Of a stretch of 30,826 bases of DNA, positions 1 to 7,600 are shown in pieces. Origin of the DNA: Candidatus Gastranaerophilales bacterium. GTDB taxonomy: Bacteria > Cyanobacteriota > Vampirovibrionia > Gastranaerophilales > Gastranaerophilaceae. Position 1 is the first letter of the stretch, and each line of letters begins with the position of its first letter. The translations under genes were made by a program, and so were the position numbers. The stretch covers positions 1 through 30,826 of the forward strand of contig CAJUKY010000006.1 in the NCBI GenBank assembly GCA_910587055.1, given 5' to 3'. The notes under the pieces were generated by a model, which was not told the origin of the DNA, ran no database searches, and worked only from the letters and a program-made list of their open reading frames with translations.

Positions 1-5
1 ATAAC

Positions 6-60
6 AAAAACCGGAAATTGCAAGTGTATTTTATACATTCTTTATAAATTTCCGGTTTTT
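6..60. terminator. Bidirectional intrinsic terminator
   Basis: A perfect 14-bp inverted repeat (AAAAACCGGAAATT at 6-19, its complement at 47-60) encloses a 27-nt loop. It has an A-run on one side and a T-run on the other, so it can stop transcription from either strand. It lies just past the stop of the minus-strand EF-hand-like gene and probably also ends a plus-strand gene located before the window. Confidence 0.75.
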
Positions 61-98
61 TGTAAATAAAAGTTTAATTATTATATTTGAGAAGAAAT

Positions 99-824
99 TT
101 ATTTTTTGTGAAAAATCTTTTTAAGCTTGTCAAATATGCCGTTTAAAAACCCCTTTGACAGCTTTGTCTCATCGGGTGCGGTTGTTACGGTTTTATCATT
201 GTTGTTTTCTTGTACTGTATAAGTTGTTTTGCCTGAATAGGGGCTTACATTATATTTATCTAAAAAAGTTTTATATGTATCGTCATTTTTTAGTGCCATA
301 TATTCTTCTAAACTAAATGTACCGTCTTCTCCCGAATATTTATCAACAATGGTTTCAATTCCTGTTGTATTGATGTTATATCCCTGCGTATTAAGGCTGT
401 TTAAAAGTCCGACTTTTACTTCGCCTTTTGTGGTCATGCCATCTTTTATATGCTTATTATCTATCCAGCTCATTTCAAGTTTTGCAAAACCGCTTGAAGA
501 ATGATATGCATCAAGAACATTGCCCCACTCCTGTCCGTTTAAAAACTGCGCCCACTCTTCCGGTGAAAATTCTTCATCTTCTCCCGAATATTCAACAAGC
601 GCTTCGGGGATTTTGTCTGTCAGTTCTTTTAGATTTTTGTATTCATCCGTATTTTCTTTAATTCCCGAAAACAAAGAATCAATTTGTAAATCATTATATG
701 CCTCATCAACGGTTATTTTGCCGTCGCCGTTTCCGCCGTTTTCTACAGAATCCATCCTTGTAAAAACTTCTGTTTTTATTTGATACAAATAATCCTGTGA
801 AAAGCCGCTTATTTGAGCACTCAT
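99..824 (-). CDS. EF-hand-like acidic hypothetical protein
   Basis: 241 residues with no signal peptide or membrane segment. Three acidic loops resemble degenerate calcium-binding EF-hands: NGDGKITVDEA near residues 32-42, a YSGEDEEFSPEEW loop near 79-91, and YSGEDGTFSLEEY near 162-174. Each keeps the Asp-Gly/Glu turn, the hydrophobic residue at loop position 8 and the glutamate at position 12. Position 1 is not the usual Asp, so calcium binding is an inference. The C-terminus is lysine-rich (KLKKIFHKK). The start is supported by AGGAG about 12 nt upstream of the ATG. The gene shares direction with the deiminase-like gene upstream, with a 75-nt gap. Function is unknown; it could be a calcium-responsive or structural protein. 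Confidence 0.8.
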   Translation of the reverse strand: MSAQISGFSQDYLYQIKTEVFTRMDSVENGGNGDGKITVDEAYNDLQIDSLFSGIKENTDEYKNLKELTDKIPEALVEYSGEDEEFSPEEWAQFLNGQEWGNVLDAYHSSSGFAKLEMSWIDNKHIKDGMTTKGEVKVGLLNSLNTQGYNINTTGIETIVDKYSGEDGTFSLEEYMALKNDDTYKTFLDKYNVSPYSGKTTYTVQENNNDKTVTTAPDETKLSKGFLNGIFDKLKKIFHKK

Positions 825-899
825 ATTTATTGTTTCTCCTCTTAAAATCTCTCTTATTATTAATAAGTATTTTGAGGCAGAAAAATTGCGGGGAAAATT

Positions 900-1877
900 T
901 TATGCCCACATTTCAAAATCAGGTTCTTCAAGGCTCATACAGTGTATTCCGCCGCCTTCTCCTTCAAGAGCGCCCATTATGAAATTTCTGTTTTCGGTCC
1001 AGATATCATTTTTGCCTGCGATAAAATACGTTTTATCCAAATTTGGAATTTTTGTCCTCAAATCTTCTTCAAATACTTTTTCAATGCTTGAATGAAGTTT
1101 ATCTTTGCATTTTGTGGAGTTTGTTATGTATGAAATTGTGCCGTCATCGTGTTTGTTTACAATGCCGTTCATAAAATTAACAGCCCAACCGTAATCACCT
1201 GCAATTCTTATGGGGATAAAACCAAGTTTTTCAAGTTTTCTTATGGTTTCATCACAGGAGGAATAACCGTATATTTTTTGAAAATTACAGTAGCGTTTGA
1301 ATTCTGCTTTAAAATTCTCCTTATCTTCTTTTGTGCCGTTGAGTTTTTCTATATTCTCTTTTACAAGTTCAGGGTCATTTACAAGTACATAAGGGTATCC
1401 AACCGGTCTTATGAACATATCCAGATGATAATTTTGCTGGGGTATAAAATGAATATTTTCAGGCTTTACATCGTAAGCTTTTGATATTTTTTCTTTATCT
1501 TTTGTTAAGTTATCCTCTCCTGAAAGAAGCCATTTTTCGCCATTTGGAAATTTGCCTATAAAGGTGTTTCCGCCTGTCAGGAATCCTTCTTCTTTTGTTC
1601 CTTTAATTCCATGCCAGCCAAACATTGTATAGAGCAGCATTGGGCTTATTTTACTGCTTCCTATTAAATAGGGACTTCCATTCTTTTCAACTATTGTTTT
1701 GCCGTCTTGAGTCCATTTTGTTCCGTCGTAAAGCACTTCAAAGGATATTCCTTCCTTTTTGCTTACCTGTTCCATTTCATTTTCAAAAGCGCCGCAATAT
1801 TCGCCGTCGCTGTATATTCTTTTCAACGGCGCCGCATCATATCCTTTGAAGGTTATATTATTTTGAGGAAATATCAT
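900..1877 (-). CDS. Deiminase-fold protein, agmatine deiminase/PAD-like
   Basis: 325 residues that read as a member of the guanidino-modifying (arginine/agmatine deiminase) superfamily. Visible hallmarks are GGN near residue 102-104, the catalytic His-x-Asp in NYHLDMFIRP (H151, D153), and the C-terminal catalytic cysteine in GGGIHCMSLE (C313). The last motif closely resembles the GGGNIHC signature of agmatine deiminases and peptidylarginine deiminases. The likely reaction is hydrolysis of a guanidino group to a ureido group plus ammonia; the substrate cannot be read from sequence. The N-terminus carries NITFKGY, similar to the PSFRGG tag of another protein in this window. No Shine-Dalgarno precedes the ATG. 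A weak TGT-TAAGAA box lies 6 nt upstream, which might be a leaderless promoter. Confidence 0.8.
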   Translation of the reverse strand: MIFPQNNITFKGYDAAPLKRIYSDGEYCGAFENEMEQVSKKEGISFEVLYDGTKWTQDGKTIVEKNGSPYLIGSSKISPMLLYTMFGWHGIKGTKEEGFLTGGNTFIGKFPNGEKWLLSGEDNLTKDKEKISKAYDVKPENIHFIPQQNYHLDMFIRPVGYPYVLVNDPELVKENIEKLNGTKEDKENFKAEFKRYCNFQKIYGYSSCDETIRKLEKLGFIPIRIAGDYGWAVNFMNGIVNKHDDGTISYITNSTKCKDKLHSSIEKVFEEDLRTKIPNLDKTYFIAGKNDIWTENRNFIMGALEGEGGGIHCMSLEEPDFEMWA

Positions 1878-1954
1878 AGTAAATTCTTAACACATCTAAA
1901 GAATTTTTTTTGCCTTTGATTTACAGGTTTTGTAAAATTTTACAGGAATACGAC

Positions 1955-1983
1955 TTGACTATATAGTTGCCTTTGAGGATAAT
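1955..1983 (+). promoter_or_regulatory. Sigma-70-type promoter of the SLH protein gene
   Basis: TTGACT (1955-1960), a 17-nt spacer, and GATAAT (1978-1983) form a near-consensus housekeeping promoter. Transcription would start near 1990, giving a roughly 50-nt leader that contains the ribosome binding site AGGAG before the ATG at 2040. Confidence 0.75.
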
Positions 1984-2039
1984 AGGTGTAGTATTTTGAA
2001 CAAGTAATTATACTTAGCAAAAGAAGGATAGGAGAAGTA

Positions 2040-3473
2040 ATGAAAATAGCTAAAAAATTATTTGCAACAACGATTGCTTTTGCCGCAATGAGCACAGCAG
2101 CTTTTGCTGAAGAACCTAAAGTTGAAGCTTATGCTCACCCTACGCTTTTTGGTACTCAAAGCCAGACTTTAATTGATGCTGAAAGCACATACCAAACAGG
2201 CGGTCAGATTTTAAAAACAAAAAACAGACTTGGCGTTAAAAACAAATGCGATGTTTTTGTAAGCTCATGGTCAAAAGATTTACTTAAAGCAATGAAAGAA
2301 AGCCAGGAGCAGGCCGGATATTCTAAAAATTTATTTAATCCGAAAATGCCTATTTTAAGGTCTGAACTTGCTTTTGCACTTGCTGAGGGTTTAAATGCCG
2401 CAGCTGCTGATGCAAATTATGCCGACGTTGCTGACGGATACTGGGCAAAAGATAAAATCGGCGCCGCTACAAAAGCAGGATATATGATAGGATACCCTTC
2501 AGGTGTATTTAAGCCCGATCAGCCGATTACAAAAGCGGAAGTATTTGCTACAATTGCAAAACAAATCAATGTTAAATATGATGACGGCGTTCCTGCATAC
2601 AAAGGCAAGACCGTTCAATATATACCTTCTTGGGCATATGATGCATCAAATGAAGTTATCGCTTCTGGACTTTTAAACAGCGTTCCCGATGCAAACAAAG
2701 TAATTAATGCCGAATATCTTTCAAAAGAACAGGTTGCATACCTTATCGGCGCTTTAAAGAAAAATAACTCATTTGCAAAGGGCGTTACAACCGCTTCAGC
2801 TGCTAAATCTTGCTGCAAAGCAGGCGGGGTTACAACTTTAAAAATTAAACTTTTAGACAGATTGAGCGCTAAAACTTCAAATGTCGGCGAAGCATTTACT
2901 GCTAAAACAACTCAGGATGTTGTTGTAGATGGCGTTACTTTCCCCTGCGGTTCAATTGTCAGAGGTGAAGTTATTGAAGTTCAAAGACCCGGTGTTAACA
3001 AATGCGGATTTATTAAAGTTAGATTTGACAAAATTAAAAATCTTGAAGATAACTGCGAAAAAGCATTGCCGGCTTCAATCGCTTCAGCAAGCGCAGATGA
3101 TGTAAAAAATCCTAACTTTGTTGCAAGACTGCTAGGCTTCCCATTCACAGGTGCAGGCAGAGTGGCCGGTGTTGCAGGAAGAACTGCGAGCAGTGTTGTT
3201 AACGTAGCTGCTAACGGCTTGGAAGAAATCGGCGATGAACTTGGAAACACTTTTGTTGAAACATTAACTCTTCACCCCGGACGCGGTATGGCATCTGCTG
3301 GGAATGTTCTTGCTACAACAGGAAAAGGCATATTTGATTTCTCTAAATTAATCGTTTCAGGAACCTTTGGTGTTCTTTACGAATTAGGCGATGAAATTAC
3401 TTATGTGCTTGTTCCGAGCTTATCAAATTCTTCAAGCTTAAATCCTAATGAAGAATTAACAATTGTATTTTAA
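2040..3473 (+). CDS. Secreted S-layer-homology (SLH) domain protein
   Basis: 477 residues. A Sec signal peptide is clear: MKIAKK, then a hydrophobic stretch, with cleavage likely after AFA at residue 23. Three SLH-like units follow, at about 70-116 (degenerate), 127-175 (best; ADVADGYWAKDKI and GVFKPDQPITKAE) and 192-238. SLH units bind cell-wall polymers, so the protein is probably anchored to peptidoglycan in the periplasm. The C-terminal half has a small beta-type segment with a P-x-GS-x-V-x-G-x-V pattern (FPCGSIVRGEV, 301-311), followed by a glycine/alanine-rich, weakly hydrophobic region that may contact the outer membrane. It does not show a typical cyanobacterial OprB-like porin barrel. 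It is transcribed alone, with a strong promoter, a good ribosome binding site (GGAG) and its own terminator, which suggests an abundant envelope protein. Confidence 0.85.
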   Translation: MKIAKKLFATTIAFAAMSTAAFAEEPKVEAYAHPTLFGTQSQTLIDAESTYQTGGQILKTKNRLGVKNKCDVFVSSWSKDLLKAMKESQEQAGYSKNLFNPKMPILRSELAFALAEGLNAAAADANYADVADGYWAKDKIGAATKAGYMIGYPSGVFKPDQPITKAEVFATIAKQINVKYDDGVPAYKGKTVQYIPSWAYDASNEVIASGLLNSVPDANKVINAEYLSKEQVAYLIGALKKNNSFAKGVTTASAAKSCCKAGGVTTLKIKLLDRLSAKTSNVGEAFTAKTTQDVVVDGVTFPCGSIVRGEVIEVQRPGVNKCGFIKVRFDKIKNLEDNCEKALPASIASASADDVKNPNFVARLLGFPFTGAGRVAGVAGRTASSVVNVAANGLEEIGDELGNTFVETLTLHPGRGMASAGNVLATTGKGIFDFSKLIVSGTFGVLYELGDEITYVLVPSLSNSSSLNPNEELTIVF

Positions 3474-3493
3474 TTGATACAATTTTAAAATTT

Positions 3494-3528
3494 AAAACGC
3501 TTCTTGAATTTTTCAAGGGGCGTTTTTT
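3494..3528 (+). terminator. Intrinsic terminator after the SLH gene
   Basis: AAAACGC (3494-3500) pairs with GCGTTTT (3520-3526), with an inner CTTGAA/TTCAAG pairing, followed by a T-run. It sits 20 nt past the SLH stop codon. Confidence 0.8.
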
Positions 3529-3600
3529 ATTAAAACAGGTTTTAATTTAATATTTGTTTATATTTTGGCAATTTTTTGTTTTTCGGTGTTTTTAGATGGT

Positions 3601-5631
3601 ATGGTTAGTAATGTAAATTATAATCAGAGTTATCTTTATAATAATCCGTATAATCAATACGGCATGTATAATAATACACTGCCCCGGCAAAATATGAGCC
3701 CTGTTTTACCGCCCGCCCCTGTGCAGAATTACGCCATTCCGCCAATTTATACCCCGCAAAATTATGCAGGATATATGCCGCAGGTATATGCTCCTAACCC
3801 AATAAATGCGGTAACGCCAAATGCTTCGCAGGTAAAACGAATTGGTGAAATGCTGCTGGAGAAAGGTCTTATAACTCAGGAACAGCTTTATTTTTCTCTT
3901 GCGGAAGCGCAAGCTGCAAGGGTTCCCGTTGGTTCTGTTTTTGTAAAAAATAATCTTATTTCAAAAGAAAAATTGGATGAAGTTCTTAAAGAACAAAGCG
4001 AACTAAAATATGAAGCTGCAAACAAAATGCAGCAAACTTATAAAAATCAAACCCCGAAAACAAATAAATCAAAACTAAGCCTCTTTTTCATAAATGATAT
4101 GCACGGACACTTCGATAATATGTCAAACATTCTGGGTGCATCGCTTCAATATGATAAAGAAATGAAGAATAAAAAGGGCGTGGATTCCATAAAACTTTCC
4201 GCAGGCGATAACTACACCGGCGGAGATGTTGAACGCGATAAATTAATGATGAATTTCCTTGATTATATAGGAATTGAGGCATCGGCTGTCGGAAATCATG
4301 AATTTGATGCCAGCACAAGTAAATTTTTCGATATTATGAAGACTTCAAAGGTGAAATTCCTTGCGGCAAATGCTAATGTACCTGCGGGTTGTAAATTTTA
4401 TGATAATGTAGCAAAATCAGCCGTTATACAAAAAGACGGCGGAACATACGGTGTTGTAGGCTTATTGCCTTTTGACCTTGAAACCGTGGCAAGCAAAAAA
4501 GAAGCGCTTGAAGGCGTAAGGCCCTATAGTCTTGAAGAATCCGTCAAGCTTGCTCAGGCTGAAATTGATAAATTGAGAGCTCAGGGCATAAATAAAATAA
4601 TTCTTTTATCTCATATAGGAATTGACAAGGACAGAGAAATTATTCCTATGCTTGACGGTATTGATATTGTTCAGGGTGGTCATACGCATAATTTGACGCC
4701 CGAATTAAAAGAAGGCGAAAATATATTAAAGAGTAAATCGGGTGAACCTGTTATTCTTCTTCAAGCAGGTGAAAACGGTAAATATGCCGGTATTTTAGAT
4801 GTTGATTTTGATGAAAACGGTATCATAACAGCAGCTTCTCTTGATATTGAAAAGGCTGACCTCGAGAAAAGCCCTGTTCTTGAACACATTAAAACATCGG
4901 CTCTGGGTGAATCTCCGAAAGTTGCAGTTTTAAAAGGGGTTGACCCCACTCCTGAAAACAGAAGAATTGTTCCCTGTGCGTGGACAAATTTTCTTGCAGA
5001 CGGTATGAGAAACGAACTAAATACTGATATTGCCTTTGTAAATGCCGCAAATATGCGTAAAGTGCCAAAGCCCGGTATTTTAACGGAAAGAGATATAACG
5101 GAAACCACGCCTTTGCAGAATACTTTGATGGTTTCAAACATGACGGAAAAAGAAATAGTAAGAGTTGTAAAAGAGGCTGCAAAAGCAAGTTTGAGTTACG
5201 AAACGGGTGAGCCCGGGATAATGCATGTAAGCGGGCTTGAATACAAAGCAACATCCGACGGCGAATTACTTGAAATGAGTTTTGTTGATAAAAACGGTAA
5301 TAAAACTCCGATTGATATAAATAATCCGCGCGATGATAAATTTTACACGGTAGCTCATGATACTTTTGTGGCAGAGCCCAGAGACAGTATGGAATATCCG
5401 GGTATGGCAATTACGGCGCATAAAAATCAGAATGTTCAAAAATTCAACTTTGATAAAGATAAAACCGCGGCAGATTACATTAAAAAACTTGCAAACAATG
5501 ATGAACTTGAAATAAGGGATGATTTCAGAATTCAAATTTTTGAAAAAGACGGCTCATTAAGAACTTTAAATAAAGAACAAAGGCCTTTGAATAATGCGCC
5601 TGTTCAAACCAATGTGCAGACTGCCGCTTAG
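3601..5631 (+). CDS. 5'-nucleotidase-family phosphoesterase with MshE-N-like domain
   Basis: 676 residues from the ATG at 3601; a TTG at 3565 would add 12. Residues 1-75 are an Asn/Tyr/Pro-rich disordered stretch. Residues 78-133 (RIGEMLLEKGLITQEQL, then LISKEKLDEVL) match the MshE/GspE N-terminal domain pattern, which in other proteins binds cyclic-di-GMP or partner ATPases. Residues 158-400 form a calcineurin-like metallophosphatase with all metal motifs: NDMHGH (165-170), GDN (202-204), GNHEFD (231-236), SHIG (337-340) and GGHTHN (359-364). Residues about 440-650 form the 5'-nucleotidase C-terminal domain that usually recognises the nucleotide. UshA-type relatives are exported, but no signal peptide is visible here. 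No clear Shine-Dalgarno precedes the start. It converges with uppP, the stop codons being separated by a single base. Confidence 0.85.
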   Translation: MVSNVNYNQSYLYNNPYNQYGMYNNTLPRQNMSPVLPPAPVQNYAIPPIYTPQNYAGYMPQVYAPNPINAVTPNASQVKRIGEMLLEKGLITQEQLYFSLAEAQAARVPVGSVFVKNNLISKEKLDEVLKEQSELKYEAANKMQQTYKNQTPKTNKSKLSLFFINDMHGHFDNMSNILGASLQYDKEMKNKKGVDSIKLSAGDNYTGGDVERDKLMMNFLDYIGIEASAVGNHEFDASTSKFFDIMKTSKVKFLAANANVPAGCKFYDNVAKSAVIQKDGGTYGVVGLLPFDLETVASKKEALEGVRPYSLEESVKLAQAEIDKLRAQGINKIILLSHIGIDKDREIIPMLDGIDIVQGGHTHNLTPELKEGENILKSKSGEPVILLQAGENGKYAGILDVDFDENGIITAASLDIEKADLEKSPVLEHIKTSALGESPKVAVLKGVDPTPENRRIVPCAWTNFLADGMRNELNTDIAFVNAANMRKVPKPGILTERDITETTPLQNTLMVSNMTEKEIVRVVKEAAKASLSYETGEPGIMHVSGLEYKATSDGELLEMSFVDKNGNKTPIDINNPRDDKFYTVAHDTFVAEPRDSMEYPGMAITAHKNQNVQKFNFDKDKTAADYIKKLANNDELEIRDDFRIQIFEKDGSLRTLNKEQRPLNNAPVQTNVQTAA

Positions 5632-5632
5632 T

Positions 5633-6466
5633 TTATGCCGCCTTTAAGCTTATAATAAACATAATAATGCCGATTGTCCAGCAATAATAAGCAAAGCATT
5701 TCAGATTGAATTTTTCTAAAAACTTCATAAAGAATTTAATGCACAGGAAACCTGTTATAAATGATATAATGCACCCTACCGCCATTGCTTTAAGATTGAA
5801 GGTTTGAATATCAGAGATATTTAATTCTAAAAGCGGATAAACCATTGAGGCGATAATTATAATCGGTATACTTAAAATAAAGGAATACCTTGCAGCTTGA
5901 ACTCTATTAAGGCCGTTATATATACCCGTTGCAATGGTGAGCCCCGAGCGGGATAGCCCCGGGAAAACAGCGAGCCCCTGTGCTATGCCTATAAAAATTG
6001 AGGTTTTAAAATCCATTTTTCTTTCAGGTTTTTTCAATTTTTCGGATAAGAAAAGCACAGTCCCTGTGCAAAGCAGCAAAATTGAAACAATTGCAGGGTT
6101 TTCGGTTAATTTATGCGCGATATCCTTTATGAAAAAACCGATTATGCAGGTGATAAGGGTTGACACTGTTACAAAAAGACAGGTTTGAAACTCAGGGGTT
6201 TTGTAATTTCTATTTTTAACGGCGGCAAAAAAGCCTGCAATAAGGGTTTTTAAATCTTTAAAAAAGAAAATTATAACAGCAAGCAGGCTTGCAAGGTGGA
6301 TTAATATATCGAAAAATATTTCTTCGCTCCCTACGTTTTGAAAATTCACGCCCGTTAATATTTTATAAATGGTAGAAGTAAAAACTATATGCGCCGAGCT
6401 TGAAATCGGCAAAAATTCGCTTATTCCCTGTGCTGCGCCCATTATGGCTGCTTGAATTGTCTGCAT
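5633..6466 (-). CDS. uppP: Undecaprenyl-diphosphatase UppP
   Basis: 277 residues, the normal length for the BacA/UppP family. It is a polytopic inner-membrane protein that removes a phosphate from undecaprenyl pyrophosphate to recycle the lipid carrier for peptidoglycan and other surface polymers. Family motifs are present: the N-terminal EFLPISSSAH (18-27), with its acidic and serine residues, and the second active-site block PGLSRSG near 163-169. Several long hydrophobic helices follow. AAGGA lies 9 nt upstream of the ATG. It lies 38 nt downstream of queD on the same strand and is probably cotranscribed. Members of this family can confer bacitracin tolerance when highly expressed. Confidence 0.95.
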   Translation of the reverse strand: MQTIQAAIMGAAQGISEFLPISSSAHIVFTSTIYKILTGVNFQNVGSEEIFFDILIHLASLLAVIIFFFKDLKTLIAGFFAAVKNRNYKTPEFQTCLFVTVSTLITCIIGFFIKDIAHKLTENPAIVSILLLCTGTVLFLSEKLKKPERKMDFKTSIFIGIAQGLAVFPGLSRSGLTIATGIYNGLNRVQAARYSFILSIPIIIIASMVYPLLELNISDIQTFNLKAMAVGCIISFITGFLCIKFFMKFLEKFNLKCFAYYCWTIGIIMFIISLKAA

Positions 6467-6504
6467 ATTCTATCCTTTATATTTCAGGCGGTTTTAGTTT
6501 GAAA

Positions 6505-6864
6505 TTATTGTTCAAAATATGAAGCGCAGGAGGTTGGTGTTTCAAAAACGCTTACCTTGCTTACGTTTGGAATTTCAAGTTTTATTTTTTCATATAAAAA
6601 TTTTGATATTATTTCAGAACTGGGTGAAACGTTTTCAAACTCGGGAAGGGTGTTTATATCGGTGTGATCGAGATAATCCACAATTTCATTAACCTTCTTT
6701 TTTAATACCTTAAAATCAATCAGGATATTTGATTTATCAAGGTTTTCCCCGCGCACGTATACTTCTACTTTCCAGTTATGTCCGTGCTGATTTTCGCACT
6801 CGCCTTTATAGTTTAAAAGGTGGTGTGCGGATGAAAAATGCGTTTCTATTTTAACTTCAAACAT
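6505..6864 (-). CDS. queD: 6-carboxy-tetrahydropterin synthase QueD
   Basis: 119 residues of the 6-pyruvoyl-tetrahydropterin synthase/QueD family. It converts 7,8-dihydroneopterin triphosphate to 6-carboxy-tetrahydropterin, the first committed step to preQ0 and queuosine. Zinc ligands are visible in FSSAHHL (H14) and QHGHNW (H27, H29), the catalytic cysteine is C23 in GECENQHGH, and DHTDIN and VFETPTSCASY provide the rest of the active site. No other que gene is in the window. There is no Shine-Dalgarno. Instead an extended -10 ends 6 nt before the ATG, so the mRNA is probably leaderless, which also rules out a preQ1 riboswitch in a 5' leader. Confidence 0.93.
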   Translation of the reverse strand: MFEVKIETHFSSAHHLLNYKGECENQHGHNWKVEVYVRGENLDKSNILIDFKVLKKKVNEIVDYLDHTDINTLPEFENVSPSSEIISKFLYEKIKLEIPNVSKVSVFETPTSCASYFEQ

Positions 6865-6870
6865 AGGATA

Positions 6871-6879
6871 ATTTTAGCA
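6871..6879 (-). promoter_or_regulatory. Extended -10 of queD (leaderless geometry)
   Basis: On the minus strand TGC-TAAAAT is followed by 6 nt (TATCCT) and then the ATG of queD. The predicted transcription start is the A of the start codon. Confidence 0.6.
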
Positions 6880-6896
6880 TAAAAAGAATTTTATGG

Positions 6897-7004
6897 TTAA
6901 TTCTTGCGCCCCGCTTTTTTTTCGGGTAAGAGAATTCCGTAAAATAAAGCAGTAAATGCAATTGCCATCGATATTCCTATTGATATTGTTATGAGATTAT
7001 ACAT
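6897..7004 (-). CDS. 35-residue single-pass membrane peptide
   Basis: A small ORF beginning ATGTATAATCTC and ending GGGCGCAAGAATTAA. The peptide starts MYNLITISIGIS, has one hydrophobic helix over about residues 3-26, and ends with the basic tail PEKKAGRKN, predicting an N-out/C-in or simple anchored topology. GGAG lies about 10 nt upstream of the ATG, inside the preceding gene. The two genes overlap by 8 nt (6997-7004), so the upstream stop lies within the first codons here, a layout typical of translational coupling. Its family is not recognised; it could be a small partner subunit of the 77-residue membrane protein. Confidence 0.6.
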   Translation of the reverse strand: MYNLITISIGISMAIAFTALFYGILLPEKKAGRKN

Positions 7005-7230
7005 CGTAATCTTCTCCAAGTTTGTTTAAATAATATCTGATTTTATAGATTATTACAATTATGCTGATTGAGAGTATAATAATTGCTATACAATTTAGAA
7101 CTATAACGCATTTTAGCGGGAAATCAATATTTGATACAAGCCAGCCTATGCAAGCGGCAAGCATGGTTGCCGATATTGTAAATGTAAGTTTATACCAGCT
7201 TATTTTTTCTTTAAATAAATCTGATTCCAT
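6997..7230 (-). CDS. Small two-helix membrane protein
   Basis: 77 residues with two predicted membrane helices, about residues 14-34 (LTFTISATMLAACIGWLV) and 38-63 (LKCVIVLNCIAIIILSISI), separated by a short loop. The N-terminus is charged and the C-terminal tail is acidic (KLGEDYDV). No enzymatic motif is present and I do not recognise the family. The start lacks a Shine-Dalgarno but is preceded by an extended -10 exactly 6 nt upstream. It lies 26 nt after the 75-residue regulator gene on the same strand and overlaps the 35-residue peptide gene downstream, so the three may form one regulated cassette. Confidence 0.7.
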   Translation of the reverse strand: MESDLFKEKISWYKLTFTISATMLAACIGWLVSNIDFPLKCVIVLNCIAIIILSISIIVIIYKIRYYLNKLGEDYDV

Positions 7231-7236
7231 AATGTT

Positions 7237-7245
7237 AGTCTACCA
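7237..7245 (-). promoter_or_regulatory. Extended -10 before the 77-aa membrane protein
   Basis: TGG-TAGACT on the minus strand, then AACATT, then ATG: the same TGn-hexamer-6 nt-start arrangement as queD and uvrB. The hexamer matches the consensus at 4 of 6 positions. Confidence 0.45.
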
Positions 7246-7256
7246 TAAAAATTAGA

Positions 7257-7484
7257 TTATTTTTTATCTCTGTCGACAAATTCTATGTCGTAGCCTAAGA
7301 TGTCAGCGATGAGTCTTATATCTTTATAATGTATGGTTTCAACTCTCAGCTTGTTGCCAAGATTATTTGATGTGTATTTTTTATTAAGCCTTTTGCTAAG
7401 CTCTTGTGCGAGTTTTTCGCGTGTCCAGCCTCTCTTTAAAAGCAGCATTGATATTTCGGTTTTAATACTATCCTTTGCACCCAT
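7257..7484 (-). CDS. 75-aa HTH-like regulator, DUF6471-like
   Basis: 75 residues. The helical pattern (LLLKRGWTREKLAQELSKRL, then SNNLGNKL, then IRLIADILGYDIEF) resembles a helix-turn-helix protein of the small DUF6471-like type. It is clearly related to the protein at 30360-30587, also 75 residues: both share N-x2-x-KL, a Y-x-[DE]-I step, IA-x2-LGY and a terminal IE. The gene has no Shine-Dalgarno. An extended -10 lies 6 nt upstream of ATG, and a perfect palindrome overlaps that -10, as expected for an autorepressor. It is divergent from the 59-aa gene at 7601. Membership of the family is inferred by eye. Confidence 0.7.
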   Translation of the reverse strand: MGAKDSIKTEISMLLLKRGWTREKLAQELSKRLNKKYTSNNLGNKLRVETIHYKDIRLIADILGYDIEFVDRDKK

Positions 7485-7490
7485 AGATGT

Positions 7491-7510
7491 ATTTTAACAC
7501 TATATAGTGT
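7491..7510 (-). promoter_or_regulatory. Extended -10 with overlapping palindromic operator
   Basis: TGT-TAAAAT (7491-7499 on the minus strand) is followed by ACATCT and the ATG of the 75-aa regulator. The perfect 14-bp palindrome ACACTATATAGTGT (7497-7510) overlaps the TG element. A protein bound there would block the promoter, so this is a candidate autoregulatory operator. Confidence 0.55.
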
Positions 7511-7524
7511 ATTAATTCTTTTGA

Positions 7525-7569
7525 TTGACTAACATTATTGTGTATTGTAGAATAACACTGTACAATGTT
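7525..7569 (+). promoter_or_regulatory. Promoter and second operator of the 59-aa gene
   Basis: TTGACT (7525-7530), 17 nt, TAGAAT (7548-7553) form a good plus-strand promoter with a start near 7560. Immediately after the -10 lies AACACTGTACAATGTT (7554-7569), a palindrome at 14 of 16 positions that shares the ACACT half-site with the palindrome at 7497-7510. One regulator could therefore control both divergent genes. Confidence 0.55.
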
Positions 7570-7600
7570 GAAAAGTTACGATAAGTGAAGGAATATTGAT

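Noticed and set aside
4889..5410. 173-codon minus-strand ORF inside the nucleotidase gene
   Set aside because: Shadow of a strongly supported plus-strand gene; composition is unlike a protein and it has no ribosome binding site.
6865..6896. preQ1 riboswitch in front of queD
   Set aside because: The -10 box sits 6 nt before the ATG, leaving no leader for a riboswitch.
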